64,000 nucleotides of DNA from contig JARKIF010000065.1 of NCBI GenBank assembly GCA_029378245.1, positions 124,001 to 188,000 of the forward strand, written 5' to 3'. Origin of the DNA: Roridomyces roridus (taxonomy: Eukaryota > Basidiomycota > Agaricomycetes > Agaricales > Mycenaceae). The translations under genes were made by a program, and so were the position numbers. Under the pieces are notes generated by a model. The model had not been told where the DNA came from. It ran no database searches and saw only the letters and a program-made list of their open reading frames with translations. Positions 53,982-64,000 of this stretch are shown piece after piece; position 1 is the first letter of the stretch; the number at the start of each line of letters is the position of its first letter.

Positions 53982-55847
53982 CTACCTGTCAGCCATATGC
54001 ATCCTAATAGAACGCTCTGAAAGAAGTCTCACTATGTTGGGGTCGTCGAGCGCACAGTGTTTGCAGCGATATATGAAGGGACGCTTGCCGGCTTCCATCA
54101 GACACGCCCGCTTGGGGGGAAGAGTTTTCGCTTGGGCGAGCCACATTTTCAAACCCCATCTGCATGCGCGTAAATTCAGAACGGAACAAAAATCAAGTTG
54201 AAAACGCACTTCAATGGAGTCGGGGTGGATGATGGCGGATCGCGTGTCACGGCGCAGGGCCATCTAGGAACCATCCTGGCGGGTTGTTCCTTTCCCTCGC
54301 GTCGAAGCAGGTCCGCTGTCGCAAGTGGCGAAACAAGAAACCATGATGGAGTCGTATGCGACCCTGGCGTGGTGTCATTCTGTTCGAGATCGTGTTGAAC
54401 CTGGACAATGAAATGAACCATCAAGACGGAAGGTAATAGAACGAGAAAAAGAACGCACACATTCCCGCCATGGCAACGCATGCCGCCCACTCGTGCAGGA
54501 ATCCACGAACCTCAGAACCGGTGAGGGCCGCGATCAGACGTGGATCGTCAGGCGCGAGTTCGTCCCCGGACGGGTCTTCCAGCAGTGCAACGAGCGGAGG
54601 GAACTCTGTGAGGAGCTCGTTCGGCGGAGGGTAGAACAACTTGAGCTTGACGGGGCCTGGCGCTGGTTCACTCAGGGCGTTGAGCGCCGCTTGGTGAATC
54701 ACCGCTTTCCGGCGCCAACAGAGTGCAGATCGCTCTCTTTCTAGACGCCCAGCTCGTGCATGGGCCACATGAGGCACGATATAAGGACGGAGACGCTTCC
54801 AAACTAGGCCAACGTTGTCAGTGATTTGTTTCAGATTCACCCCCAAGTACTACGCACGCCGGTGTTTCACGGTGGGTATTATGCGCAAGTGTTGAATTTT
54901 GTAATCCCAGGAGGCGTTATGTATGTCTGCCGCAGCCCATCCTTCTCGTAGAAGCCACTTTTTGATCCTTGAACTCGACGGTTGTCGTCAGTTGACTACG
55001 CAGCAGCACGTAATTTACAGGTCGACAATGTTCTTATAACGGTCGCTATTGCGAGATTCAATACCATCCAGAACTTGCTGTGCCCAAGAGGCACAATTGC
55101 TCGCCGCCTACGGAGATGAGTGTGTGCCTGTTTCAACTGGCTAGATCGGTCATACCGATTTTACACCGGCCACTGCCGCGCGACGAGATTTCACAAACTC
55201 CTCCAATCCGAGCGGAGCGTCCTGTACTGAATGCCTCTCGTACAATTCGAGGATGACCAAGGCCGCCGCACGATCAAACTTGTGGGTGAGAGACATGCCG
55301 AGGCCCTTTTCGTCTCCTCCTGGAAGAAGTGTGCACGTCGGCGTTTGGGGAAAATACAATTGCCATACCTTGGCGAGATGTCTTGGGAATCAGATCATGA
55401 ATCTCATGGTTTTCCGTGTAACCCGGGATCTCTTTGCCTAGCTTCCATATGCAGCGTTCACAAAGCCGTCGCCACAAGGTATAATCAGGTAAACAGCGGG
55501 GTTCACCGCATTCCTGAGGAAGTTAAGTCACCGGGAGAGACAGCGAAATACAGGTCGCAACGTACCTCACAGAAGTTGGGTCCGTAGATGAGTCTAGCCC
55601 ATATGCGCGCAGAGGGTATTGATTTAGGCGGCGCGGGTAGCCCGGTGTCGCCACCAAAAGCGTGCCGCCAGATGGACTCGGCGGTAGCCGAGTGTAGAAG
55701 TTCGCGAAATTCGCGGGAGGTGCGCGAGAGGTGCAGGAGATCGAGCGGATGAAGATGGCCGAGGACCTGAGACCAATTATTCGAGTGGAGACTCACGGGA
55801 GATTTCCGTACCTGGAGTAGGATGTCGAGATGCATACTGGGGAACAT
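53982..55847 (-). CDS. F-box protein with C-terminal Cys/His segment
   Basis: A multi-exon member of a large basidiomycete F-box family. Met at 55847 (MFPSMHLDILLQ). Intron 55767-55811 (GTACGG/TCTCAG) joins directly to VLGHLHPLDLLHLSRTSREF, the F-box, followed by SARIWARLIYGPNFCE. Next exons give a Cys pair region (CGEPRCLPDYTLWRRLCERC), then KFDRAAALVILELYERHS, CASWAQQVLDGIESRN, IKKWLLREGWAAADIHNA, and after a GTGCGT/CCTAG intron WKRLRPYIVPHVAHARAG. The C-terminal exons read WFLVSPLATADLLRREGK and RPFIYRCKHCALDDPNIV, stop 53982. The intron around 54360-54460 does not close in phase, so either my model is wrong there or the gene is damaged. The F-box should link an SCF ubiquitin ligase (via Skp1) to a target. 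The target is unknown. Confidence 0.7.
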
Positions 55848-56536
55848 GCTGAGATCCTGGTGGTTTCTCGTCTTGGGAAGGCGGAGCGATTTCCACGTGT
55901 CCGGGGTCACATAGTTAACTGTAAAAAGGTCGGTGTGCGATGCATTCGTAGTCGCTATGCCACCCACGGGTGTCAAAGTCTCGGGGCGGAAATGGGCGTC
56001 CGCTATTACGAAGGTTCGAAGAGTCTGGGGTGCTGAACGGTAGAGCCATAGCTTCCAGATGCTCAGAGGGAAGATCAGACATGGCGATGGGGAGACAGCC
56101 ATTGGGCCGAGGCATTATATAATATATAGTCCCGAATGAGTCACGATCGTCTGAGCACAGCACCGATCGGAGCGCGTGCCAACCAGCGAGAGAGAGGGCA
56201 GGGCCAATTTCAACAGCTTCTAGATCTAGAGGTCTGAGCATAGTTGCGGCCATAGGTCACAGGGCAGAGTCATCCAGTTTCCCGTCAGTCGGGGCGCACC
56301 ACCGGCGAGGGAGTAAGTAACTAGCGGCGAGTGACGGGCTACCCAGTCCGAAGCGGAGAGACCTGGGAGTGGAATCCAAGCGCTGCACAGTTGAAGGCAC
56401 AGGTACTCTCCAGTGTGCCAACGAAGATGATGGAGAGGACCAAGAGCGGCACGTGGCGCATCAAATGATGCCGATCATGCAAGAATCACGCGGCCCATCT
56501 TTCCTTCTCCCACACCGGCCGCCCCACCCAGTGCCG
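55848..56536. other. intergenic region between divergent genes
   Basis: Shared 5' region of the F-box gene (minus) and the small membrane-protein gene (plus). The frame upstream of 55847 stays open, so an earlier exon of the F-box gene is possible. Confidence 0.4.
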
Positions 56537-56821
56537 ATGGCCACCGTCGCCCGCGTCGCCTGCGAGCTCCTTGTGAGCTCTGTAGCGTCCTTCGTCCTCA
56601 CCTGGGCCCTGCTCCCCATCCTCGGTCTCCACGCATCACCGCTCGCCATCCTGCGTGTGACCGGCTTCTTTACGGTCATCGTCTTTGCTACGTTGGAGGC
56701 TTTCTTGAGGGAAACTGAAGATGAGGAGGTGGTGGAGGTGCAGCCCGAGTTTAGGCCCAAGCAACGAGTCGTGTGGGATGCAGAGGTCGGTGGCGTGCGC
56801 GACAAACAGACGGGGTTATGA
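56537..56821 (+). CDS. small two-segment membrane protein
   Basis: 94 residues from the ATG at 56537 (MATVARVACELLVSSV). Two hydrophobic stretches (about residues 8-28 and 34-55, including VASFVLTWALLPIL and ILRVTGFFTVIVFATLEAF) are followed by a charged tail (LRETEDEEVVEVQPEF) ending GGVRDKQTGL. GC-rich codon use at third positions supports real coding. I do not recognise the family. A role as a small organelle-membrane subunit is only a guess. Confidence 0.5.
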   Translation: MATVARVACELLVSSVASFVLTWALLPILGLHASPLAILRVTGFFTVIVFATLEAFLRETEDEEVVEVQPEFRPKQRVVWDAEVGGVRDKQTGL

Positions 56822-57855
56822 TTCATGGTGCGTGGTCTTAACGACGCAGCTCGCTCCTGGTACAAACTCTCCTTCCACGATCCCAGAAACTTCTCGCCAC
56901 GCTTTCATCTGCAGCGCCATCGAGCATCCTTCTTTATCTTCCAGTTTACTCTCCGGCGGGGATGGTCGTCAATTTTCAGTCGTCACCACGTCACGCAGGC
57001 CTGCGTCCCTACTTCGCTGTACCCTGTCCGCCACTAGATATGGTGGAATGGAATTGATTTCGTTTTCTGCGAACCACGTCTGCATTCCTGAGAGTCTGGA
57101 TCACCAGCCACGTTCCATGTTCTGATCGCTCAAACCACCATCTACCCACCCACTTCCGCTTCCACTGTCAATGGTACCAGTCTTATATACTCCGCCCTGG
57201 CCACTACCTCCGCCGTCCGTCGACGCGCAAGCCTGGACCATAGTCCCGCTCGTCCCAAAGAAACTGACGACGACCCCGGGGCTTACTCCATTTGCGGCAG
57301 GCTGTGGCGTAGGTGTTATTTAGGTTGACCGAAGCGAACTTGAACATCAGTCAGTCCAGCCTCATTCCTAGCCACAAAAACGCTACGAGCTTCGTCAACT
57401 GGACTCAACTCGATTCGAACGAGTAACTTCAGATCTTGCACACGTCTCTATTCCCTTTCTCTGTGCCGGTCTGGGAATGGGAGAGGGTTTGCCCTCACAT
57501 TGAGATCGATTGCGCGCCAGGTCAAAAAGAATTCAGCGCCATGGTTCATGACCCCAGCTCGGCTCGCACGAGCGAAACGAGTCCCAGGCATGTCGGGGGG
57601 CCGCTTTCGAATTACAACTCCGTAACGGGATGAAAACCACACGTGCTTTTAGTTTTAGCCGCTGTACATCTATCTCTTCATACTTGGCGTTGAGCCTGGG
57701 ATAGGATAGGATAGGATAAACAGAGATGAGAACCTGGGTTCCTCGAGGTTGGAACCGTGAGATGACACCGGCAAGTCATCGACTTGTTGACGCTCTGGGA
57801 AGGACATTTACAGCGGGTTCGTTTCATCTCCTTAGTGAGTTAAAAATTAAAATGG
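56822..57855. other. no supported gene
   Basis: Contains one minus-strand B-box/T-run unit (CTCGATTCGAACGAG at 57409-57423, As at 57376-57380) and a short GGATA tandem tract near 57700-57717. No coding region can be supported. Confidence 0.4.
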
Positions 57856-57857
57856 TA

Positions 57858-58435
57858 CAGTCGTTTTCAAAACTATATACGGGTTTTGATCCCCCGCTCC
57901 ATGAAGATCTTTGTTGACCGTTGTATGTCGGCGAGTCTGCTTCTGCTCTCCCACTGGCCCCACCGGCCCCACTATTTTGCGTCATACGCCGCTTCGCGGT
58001 GGCATGACTCCAAGAATACTCTCTAGTACTTACTACTCCACCATCGTTGCTACGTAGTTATAGGTGGACTGCTCACGCCCTGCTGTATGGTTCCTCATGG
58101 ACTCAAATTCTTTGCCCTACCCCGTACTCGCGCGTACTACCGCGAACACACGGCTTGCTTCCTGCGAGGCGTGGCACTGTAGTAGAGAAGTACGACTTGT
58201 TTCTTGATCTCATGGGGGAGCTTCTTGCGGGTGCCTCGAGCCATGGGTGATATCGTAGAGCAGAAGAGGATACGCCGTCCGGAGCAGCCGCACAGCCATG
58301 GAATTGAAGCGTGGAGTCGAGTGGAGTATGCGGCTGCCAAAAGCGGACAGAAGCAGACTCGCCGACATACAACGGTCAGCAAAGATCTTCATGGAGCGGA
58401 GGATCAAAACCCGTATATAGTTTTGAAAACGACTG
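57858..58435 (-). mobile_element. Tc1/mariner-type deletion derivative (578 bp)
   Basis: Flanked by TA at 57856-57857 and 58436-58437. The inverted termini are about 87 bp long and nearly identical, starting CAGTCGTTTTCAAAACTATA. The interior retains, on the minus strand near 58245, a short transposase-like N terminus (MARGTRKKLPHEIKKQVVLL) that stops after 35 codons. TA duplication, terminal sequence and the basic helix-turn-helix-like start fit Tc1/mariner. The catalytic part is absent. Confidence 0.8.
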
Positions 58436-58721
58436 TAACAATTTTACTGCGGCACGGCTTATGATGGCGTGTGATCGCATCCATGCCGGTTGATACCCGG
58501 TCAATTGTGATTCGCGCACCGTGATATGATGCCAATGCATCTTGTTTCCGACCACCATCCGCCACCATCTGCAAAGTTCCTTCTCTGTCTTGCCCCAGTC
58601 TCAGATCCTGCCATTGAATACTTAGTCGACCCGGACTCTCCCGGAAGCGATCGGGTCATTCGCTTACATACGTCCCGACCGGGTGCTTCCTTTCGGCCAA
58701 ATCTGCACAAAGCCAGCCACC
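58436..58721. other. upstream region of the MYND gene
   Basis: Probable promoter and 5' UTR of the gene at 58722, starting directly at the mariner-type insertion. Confidence 0.4.
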
Positions 58722-59742
58722 ATGTCCTCTTCTTCCGCTCCCAAGCCAAGTCGCTCCAAGACCGGGAACGACACTCTCTGCCACGAAAAAACCTGCGTGA
58801 ACAGTCGATTGAAGGGCTACACTATGAGTATGTGCAAGAAATGTCGAAACACATGCTACTGCGTGCGTCTTTTCTTCCAGTTTTTTCTCCCTTTTTTGGT
58901 GTCTTACGGATCATATCCAGAGCGTCGCGTGCCAGCGCAAAGACTGGCCCCGTCACAAAGAATGGTGCAAGCACTCCGCGGCTGTGGCTGCTTTGGGTGA
59001 TAGTGCAATCTCGGAGGAATTCGACAAATGGCAGGGGGAGATGGGGGTTCTGATGCTCAGAGATATCTGCGTCCACCGTGCGTGCCCTTGAAATCTCCTT
59101 AATCTCAGCACGCTCACCTGGGTCGACAGTCATGCACGGCCACGCGGATCCGGAATACATCGAAAGCAAGCTCGTCCTCCTCAAAATGCGCCAGCGAGAG
59201 CCCAGAGGCACGCCCCTCTTGAATCACCTCCAAATATACCGCTTCGAAAGCATCGAGCTCCTCGACAAATCGTGTCTTCCCGCTTTAACCGGCGGCTCAC
59301 CTGACTCGTTGCGGCTCTTGGCCCAATACATGCGCGAGTGGCGCGAAAAAACGCAACTCTTCACGAAAGAGGTCTGTGCGGCCGGTTGGGTGGTGACGGA
59401 GATTCTCACACCCGGTGGCTCGAAACGGGTCATGATACGACACTCTCCGGTGACGCTGACGATGCCGATGTTGCAGGGGCCCAAGGCTTTCCGGGCGGAT
59501 GAAGTGATCGCAATGCAGATTAACATGGGAGCGACCTCGAGAGATGATCTCGCGCTGGTGGAAGAGAACAAGGAAATGACAAAGTGGCTCTCGGCCCACC
59601 CGGACAAACTCGAGGAGACTATGGGCAAGCTCGTCGATTTTATGGCCAAAGCCGATGACTGGCAATGTGCGTGTTTCGCCGATCAGTCTATTTTCTTCCC
59701 TGCTCACGCTCTGTAAACCCAGCATCGCAAACATCGGCGTAG
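58722..59742 (+). CDS. MYND-finger protein (N-terminal finger)
   Basis: Four exons give 284 residues with closed phases: 58722-58862, 58921-59077, 59130-59666 and 59723-59742. The introns are 58863-58920 (GTGCGT/TCCAG), 59078-59129 (GTGCGT/GACAG) and 59667-59722 (GTGCGT/CCCAG). Without the last intron the frame stops at 59716. The finger spans the first splice: CHEKTC, MCKKCRNTCYC and then SVACQRKDWPRHKEWCKH, the full C6HC set. The remainder is helical (LNHLQIYRFESIELLDKS, AFRADEVIAMQINMGATS). MYND domains recruit Pro-rich partners, often in transcriptional or chaperone complexes. The role here is unknown. A degenerate duplicate of its C-terminal part lies at 61757-61945. Confidence 0.8.
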
Positions 59743-60318
59743 GCGACGCACTCACTCACTTTCTTGGATCCATTGATGCCACGAGTTTCTTGATTCTTCC
59801 CTGCGTACGAGAAACCTAACCTGCTTCGGGACTCGGATTCCCTGCTTTCCAGAGGTTGAGAGCGTTCGGCAGCTAAATCAATTCATTTCGCTCGCTCTCC
59901 ACCCTCTATTTACTCCATTGCTTTCTCGTTCAATACTCTACGGCAACAATGTACGAGACAATGCAATCTGAATACCTACCCACTGTCGCGGTCTACTCAC
60001 GGAGTACTTGTCTAGAGTTGACTGTCGACGAGGTCGTGAAACAGCGCAAGGAGCAAGAGATGAGAACGTTGCCGCGCCAAGTGATGAGTCTGATGACACT
60101 GCACTAAGTACACTCGCGTGTCCTCCAGCAGGATGAAGAACACACGAGACGAATGGGACATGAAAAAGAAAAGCCTGATGACCATGAAGCTGCAGCGTGC
60201 AGGAATCCAATTATCCTGTGTACAACGTTGATCCCGGAACAAATCAACCGAGAATCTCCGAGATGCAGTGCAAGCGAGTTTGGTGTTGCTTGCATCTCCT
60301 TTCTTTCGTACTACCACC
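59743..60318. other. intergenic region
   Basis: Between the MYND gene and the F-box gene on the same strand. It holds the F-box promoter and no other feature that I can support. Confidence 0.4.
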
Positions 60319-61609
60319 ATGACGCAAGTCCCGTCGGAGCTCGTCGACAAAATCATCGACAACCTCGAGGGCGACGCTCCCAGTCTCTTATCCTGCTGCC
60401 GCGCTGCGCGGACATTTGTACAGCCCTCGCAGATGCGTCTCTTCAAGAAAGTCACAATCTTGGCTACTTCGGACGGGGATCCCTGCTACAAATTCTACAA
60501 CAGTATCACCAACTCCCCCCACTTGGCCTCCTTCGTCCAGGAGCTGTCCGTTGATATGCTGCAGCCTGGAGCCCGCGCTGTCCATATGGGCGGTCGGAGT
60601 TATTGTTCTTCCTGGATTATGGAGCACGACACGAAGCTCTCAAAGATTCTGCCTCGCCTCCGGCTGAAACACATATCGCTGTACGACAATACACCCGCGT
60701 ATCAGCAGACATTCCCTATGGATTGGACCCGTTTGGGCCCAGCCCTCCTATATGCGTTAACCGCTGTCTTTTCCTCGCCGACGCTCGAGTCGGTGCATCT
60801 GAAGGGATGGCAACTCTCCTCCCCCCAACAATTGCTCTCGCTTTTCGCGAAATCCAAGGCTTTGAAGTCATTGTCCATCTCCCGCCTCTCCTTCGACAGG
60901 AGTGGCCAATGGTCTACCTCGGCGCCTTGGCTTCCCAAGCTCGCTTCCCTCTCCATTTTGGAACTAGAGGGGAAACAGACTTCCTCGTCCTTCCTGCATC
61001 CCCAAATCGACTTGTCCGGTATCACCACGCTAGTCGTAGCCAGTGGCTCGCAGAGGAGGATCATGGAGCCGGATGTGGTTAAAGGTCTTGAACATTTGTC
61101 CGTCTACCTTGGTGGGTGTGAGTGAAACTATTCTTCCGTGGAGGGGGCATGCTTACACCGAAACCTTCAGCTCTGGATCCCAAATCATTTTTGACGCCCA
61201 ACCTTCGGTCAATTCACCTATATGCCCACAATCTGGACACAGTTATGCTGGCATTGTTCCAGTCGATCCCCGAAAACTCGCGTCTCGAGAGGATCACCCT
61301 CGATGTCTATGCTTCGCACGCCGCCGTTGATGTCAAATCCCGCGTGTTCGATAACACCATGGAATCTCGCATCTCCTCCCACTTGCATTCCTTGCGAATC
61401 GTGGAGATTAGATGTGTCCTTATGCATGGAGAGGAGAGGGGCTTCTTTGCGTGGACGGAAAGAGTGCGGATGGCGTTCCAGTGTTTGCAGAGTCGTGGTT
61501 TGTTGGGTTTCAAACGACTTTCAGGTTGGTGGATGACTACTCATTACAATCACGAGTGTCTTGCTGATTTTATCTTTCAGACAGTGAGTATTTGGAAATG
61601 TGGAAGTAG
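60319..61609 (+). CDS. F-box protein
   Basis: Three exons give 393 residues with closed phases: 60319-61117, 61171-61524 and 61581-61609. The introns are 61118-61170 (GTGAGT/CTTCAG) and 61525-61580 (GTTGGT/TTTCAG). The N-terminal F-box reads MTQVPSELVDKIIDNLEGDA then LLSCCRAARTFVQPSQMRLF, as in the basidiomycete F-box/LRR-like family. The rest has irregular leucine-rich units (LESVHLKGWQLSS, LKSLSISRLSFD, LSILELEGK, LRSIHLYAHNLDTVML). The F-box binds Skp1 in an SCF E3 ligase, and the C-terminal repeats would select the substrate. The last exon is only 29 nt. Read-through of the second intron instead gives a stop at 61640. No relation to the F-box gene at 53982-55847 beyond the general domain. 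Confidence 0.82.
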
Positions 61610-61756
61610 AAAATATCCGTCGGGTGGTGTATGCGACTGATTGTATAACGAATGTGAATTTCGTCTCGTATCGAACATGGCAGCTGCCGTTCTCTACCAG
61701 GCTCCGACCGCAAATCGAAAAAACCCAAGTAGAAATCTGATTACCATGAGATCAGG

Positions 61757-61945
61757 AGTTGCCGATGCTGCAGGGACTCAAGGCCGCACGCGCGGAGGAG
61801 CTCATCGCAATGCAAATCAACATGGGCCCGACCTCCAGAGATGGTTTGGCGCTGGTGGGTGCAAGAGAACAAGTAAATGTTACAGTGTCTCAATGAACAT
61901 CCGGACACGCCTTGATGAGATTATGGGCAAGTTCATCGACCTTGT
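61757..61945 (+). pseudogene. fragment of a duplicated MYND gene
   Basis: Closely resembles about 59470-59645 of the upstream MYND gene: CAGGG(A/G)C(T/C)CAAGGC, then ATCGCAATGCA(A/G)AT(C/T)AACATGGG, then ATTATGGGCAAG/ACTATGGGCAAG (split words). Small deletions and stops break the frame. Only the C-terminal region is copied. Confidence 0.8.
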
Positions 61946-62009
61946 TGTTACCAACTCACCCGCAGGTGCATCTGTCGAATATGCGGACTCGGAGATGACA
62001 TTGACTGGA

Positions 62010-62520
62010 GGTACCCTGTTCGATTCGGGGCGCAGGACTCGTCTGTTCCTAGACTTTTTTTTTGCCCCAAAAGAGCATGTAGCATTGTAGCATTATTTCG
62101 ACAAAAACGAAAAGTCGTTGTGTGGTCCTCGCTTCTAAGTTCTCAGGCGCCGTCACGGTTCCATTCGCTAGCCTGGAGTGGAACCAGGAGTCAGGACTGC
62201 TACCGTAGGTCGCGCAGGACAACCTAAACTTGCCCTCCCTCAAAATCGAAGGTCGAGACGGAAATACTGATTTGTGTATTGTGTATTGCAAAGAAAAATA
62301 CACTTCGGTGACTGCTTCTACAGGCGGTCCCGGATTCGAACCAGGAGGTCTTGTGTGGCCGCCAACTGCGAAGTCCCGTACTGCGTATGAATCCTCTTAC
62401 TGAGCTCGTATAGGCTAGTCGCTAGTGACAGCAGGACTCGGACTACAGGAAAAAAGGTGGTACAACTAGTCATCAAACGTAGTGAGCACCTTGGAATCGA
62501 ACCAGTGAGACTCTTGCTCA
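62010..62520. repeat. B-box/T-run units on both strands
   Basis: Plus strand: CCTGTTCGATTCGGGG at 62015-62030 with a T run from 62056. Minus strand: motifs near 62170, at 62327-62343 (plus form CCCGGATTCGAACCAGG) and near 62490, with plus-strand A runs at 62292-62296 and 62450-62455. No gene. Confidence 0.55.
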
Positions 62521-62815
62521 AATCGCGTGCATAAGGCCATGATAATTTCGTTGCGACAACCTCTTGTCTGGGCTCCGATGCTTGTGTTTACTTGGGAGGG
62601 GCGACGAACGTGGGTCGGGTTGCCAAGATATAAAGCTGACCTCTGGGAGCTGGAGCTGGAGCTGCCGTCGTGTGTTCGTCAAGCCAAGAAATATATGTTC
62701 CATCAAATACGTATCACACTATAATACAGAGATTTCCATCCGCCGAATATGAGGACAGAGAGATGCATTCAAAACGACCCGACTTACCCAACAAATCCAA
62801 TCCTCAATCCCCCCG

Positions 62816-64000
62816 TCAAACAATCCGACAAATAAACCCATTATCCAAATTCGGCGACCTCACCTGCGAAATAGGCCTCTGCCCCGGTCGATGGAACGGA
62901 TTCACCGTCACCGGGCGCGTTCGCGGGCGCATGAGCTCCTGGTGAAAGTCATGCCCCGGTGGAAACGCCCGCGCCGCCTCGGTCAACCATTTGGGAATCT
63001 GCTCCACGGTGAGTTGTTGACTCTGCTGTGCGTAGTCTGTGCATGCGAAGGGGAAGTTGGCCCTGCGTGGCATTGAAAATGTGTGTATGTATGGAAAGAG
63101 AGGAAAAACTCACATGGTCGCACACGAAACGACCTCGTACCATGTACTATACGACAAAATCCCCGCGTTGAGTGCGACAATCGCGTCAGGATCCTTGGGT
63201 GAGAGCATCATCACCGTGCGCTGCCACGCCCCCGTGAAAGGGCGCAGCTGCATATGCCGTGCTGCTGGGGGAATCGGGGGTGCGTGGTACAGAGAGATGG
63301 CGATAGACCCGCCGCCGGTGCTTTGCGGCGCGGTGTACTCCCAAACGGGACCGTCCCGCGCGGCGATAGAACGAGGATGGTGTTGTTTGGCACCGGTGAG
63401 GAGAGCCTCTGTCGCCGGGGAGAAGATCGTGAGGTTGATGTGGGTGTTGGGGAGGAGGAGCGCGAGTTCGGAGAACCTGCACATGAATTTTATGGAAGTC
63501 AACAAGCGGTGGAATGGACTCACAAAGGAAGATAATTCAACTCCGTCTCCGCACCGAGGTAATGGACATCGACCTCCTGCCTTCCCGTACGACGCAGATT
63601 CACCACTTGGAGCGTCTCTGTGAGCAGATAATACGTCGTCAAGACACGATCCATGAGCACAGCCGCAGGCGACTCGAGACTCAGCCCTCGCCACTCGTAC
63701 CACGACTTCCAGTCCTTGACTTGACCAGAACGCGGCCGCGGCGGGGGCGAGGTCGCACCCGTGAAGAACAACCGGGGATCAGCGTCTCGTCCCGGAGTTT
63801 CCACCCCTCGACATCCATGCCCGTCGGCCACTCCTCCATCGCCAGCATAATCGCCCCGTGCCTATATCCCTTGATATTCCGCGTATCTCGACGCCCCATT
63901 GCCGAGCTGTTGGCGCTGTAGAGCGGATCGTCGGAGGGATCGTGTGGGTTCAGGCGTTCAGGCATTGCCCAGAAGCCTGCGTTCCGATAATCCGAGTCGA
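62816..64000 (-). CDS. MSS51-like / MYND-family C-terminal protein, 5' end outside window
   Basis: Enters the window already in frame (DSDYRNAGFWAMPERLNPH) and runs to a stop at 62816. Introns 63477-63523 (GTGAGT/GTGCAG) and 63063-63113 (GTGAGT/ACGCAG) have closed phases. Family signatures are TTYYLLTETLQVVNLRR, VDVHYLGAETELNYLPLF and SELALLLPNTHINLTIFSP. They match the C-terminal domain shared by MSS51 and fungal MYND proteins, which in yeast acts in mitochondrial COX1 translation control. The C terminus carries FACTDYAQQSQQL and HDFHQELMRPRTRPVTVNP. Near 63781 the frame shifts by one base, between GWKLRDE and ADPRLFFTGATS, so one base may be lost or misread. The MYND finger itself, if present, lies beyond 64000. 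Confidence 0.75.

Noticed and set aside
57395..57470. tRNA gene around CTCGATTCGAACGAG
   Set aside because: A possible anticodon loop (GTGCAAG) is present on the minus strand, but its 5-bp stem does not pair.
1..64000. CRISPR array, rRNA, riboswitch or bacterial operon features
   Set aside because: None seen. The sequence is clearly fungal nuclear DNA with spliced genes.

Overview
The window is nuclear DNA of a filamentous basidiomycete, most likely an Agaricomycete. Supported genes have many introns of about 45-58 bp with GT-AG ends. Their families are typical of such fungi: a monocarboxylate-type MFS carrier, MYND-finger proteins, F-box proteins, a NACHT-ankyrin receptor, and copia and gypsy elements of basidiomycete type. 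There is no operon structure, rRNA or CRISPR array. I cannot name the genus from sequence alone.

Layout. 0-4.4 kb: three small unrecognised multi-exon genes on the minus strand. 5.4-7.0 kb: a non-autonomous hAT-type element with a perfect 8-bp target duplication. 7.8-14.4 kb: an unrecognised gene, a secreted FAD oxidoreductase, a tandemly duplicated repeat and a ten-exon MFS transporter. 14.5-18.6 kb: a young copia element with an intact 1094-codon pol but almost no gag. 19.0-20.9 kb: a MYND gene. 21.6-22.05 kb: a second hAT-type element. 22.2-26.7 kb: a decayed gypsy element, joined inside its RNase H to two antisense multi-exon genes (26.7-31.5 kb) and followed by a direct LTR copy. 32.6-43.5 kb: a repeat-rich block with three copies of an unclassified 1.5-kb element. 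One copy splits the ankyrin domain of a NACHT-ankyrin gene (41.6-46.4 kb). 46.5-54 kb: tRNA-like repeats around a third hAT-type element and a mitochondrial-type thioesterase gene. 54-64 kb: an F-box gene, a small membrane protein, a mariner-type deletion derivative, a MYND gene, a second F-box gene, a MYND fragment, and an MSS51-like gene cut by the window edge.

The genes do not form one pathway. They look like independent housekeeping, transport and surveillance genes scattered through transposon-rich DNA. The most unusual pattern is about 30 short tRNA T-arm (B-box) motifs. Most are followed on their own strand, about 25-50 nt downstream, by a run of five or more Ts, and ten or more form a one-orientation array at 51.2-53.75 kb. 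The second notable item is the 1.5-kb element with GATG...CATC ends and 6-bp target duplications.

Exon-intron models were deduced by hand from splice signals and reading-frame continuity. Where the phase does not close, the entry says so.
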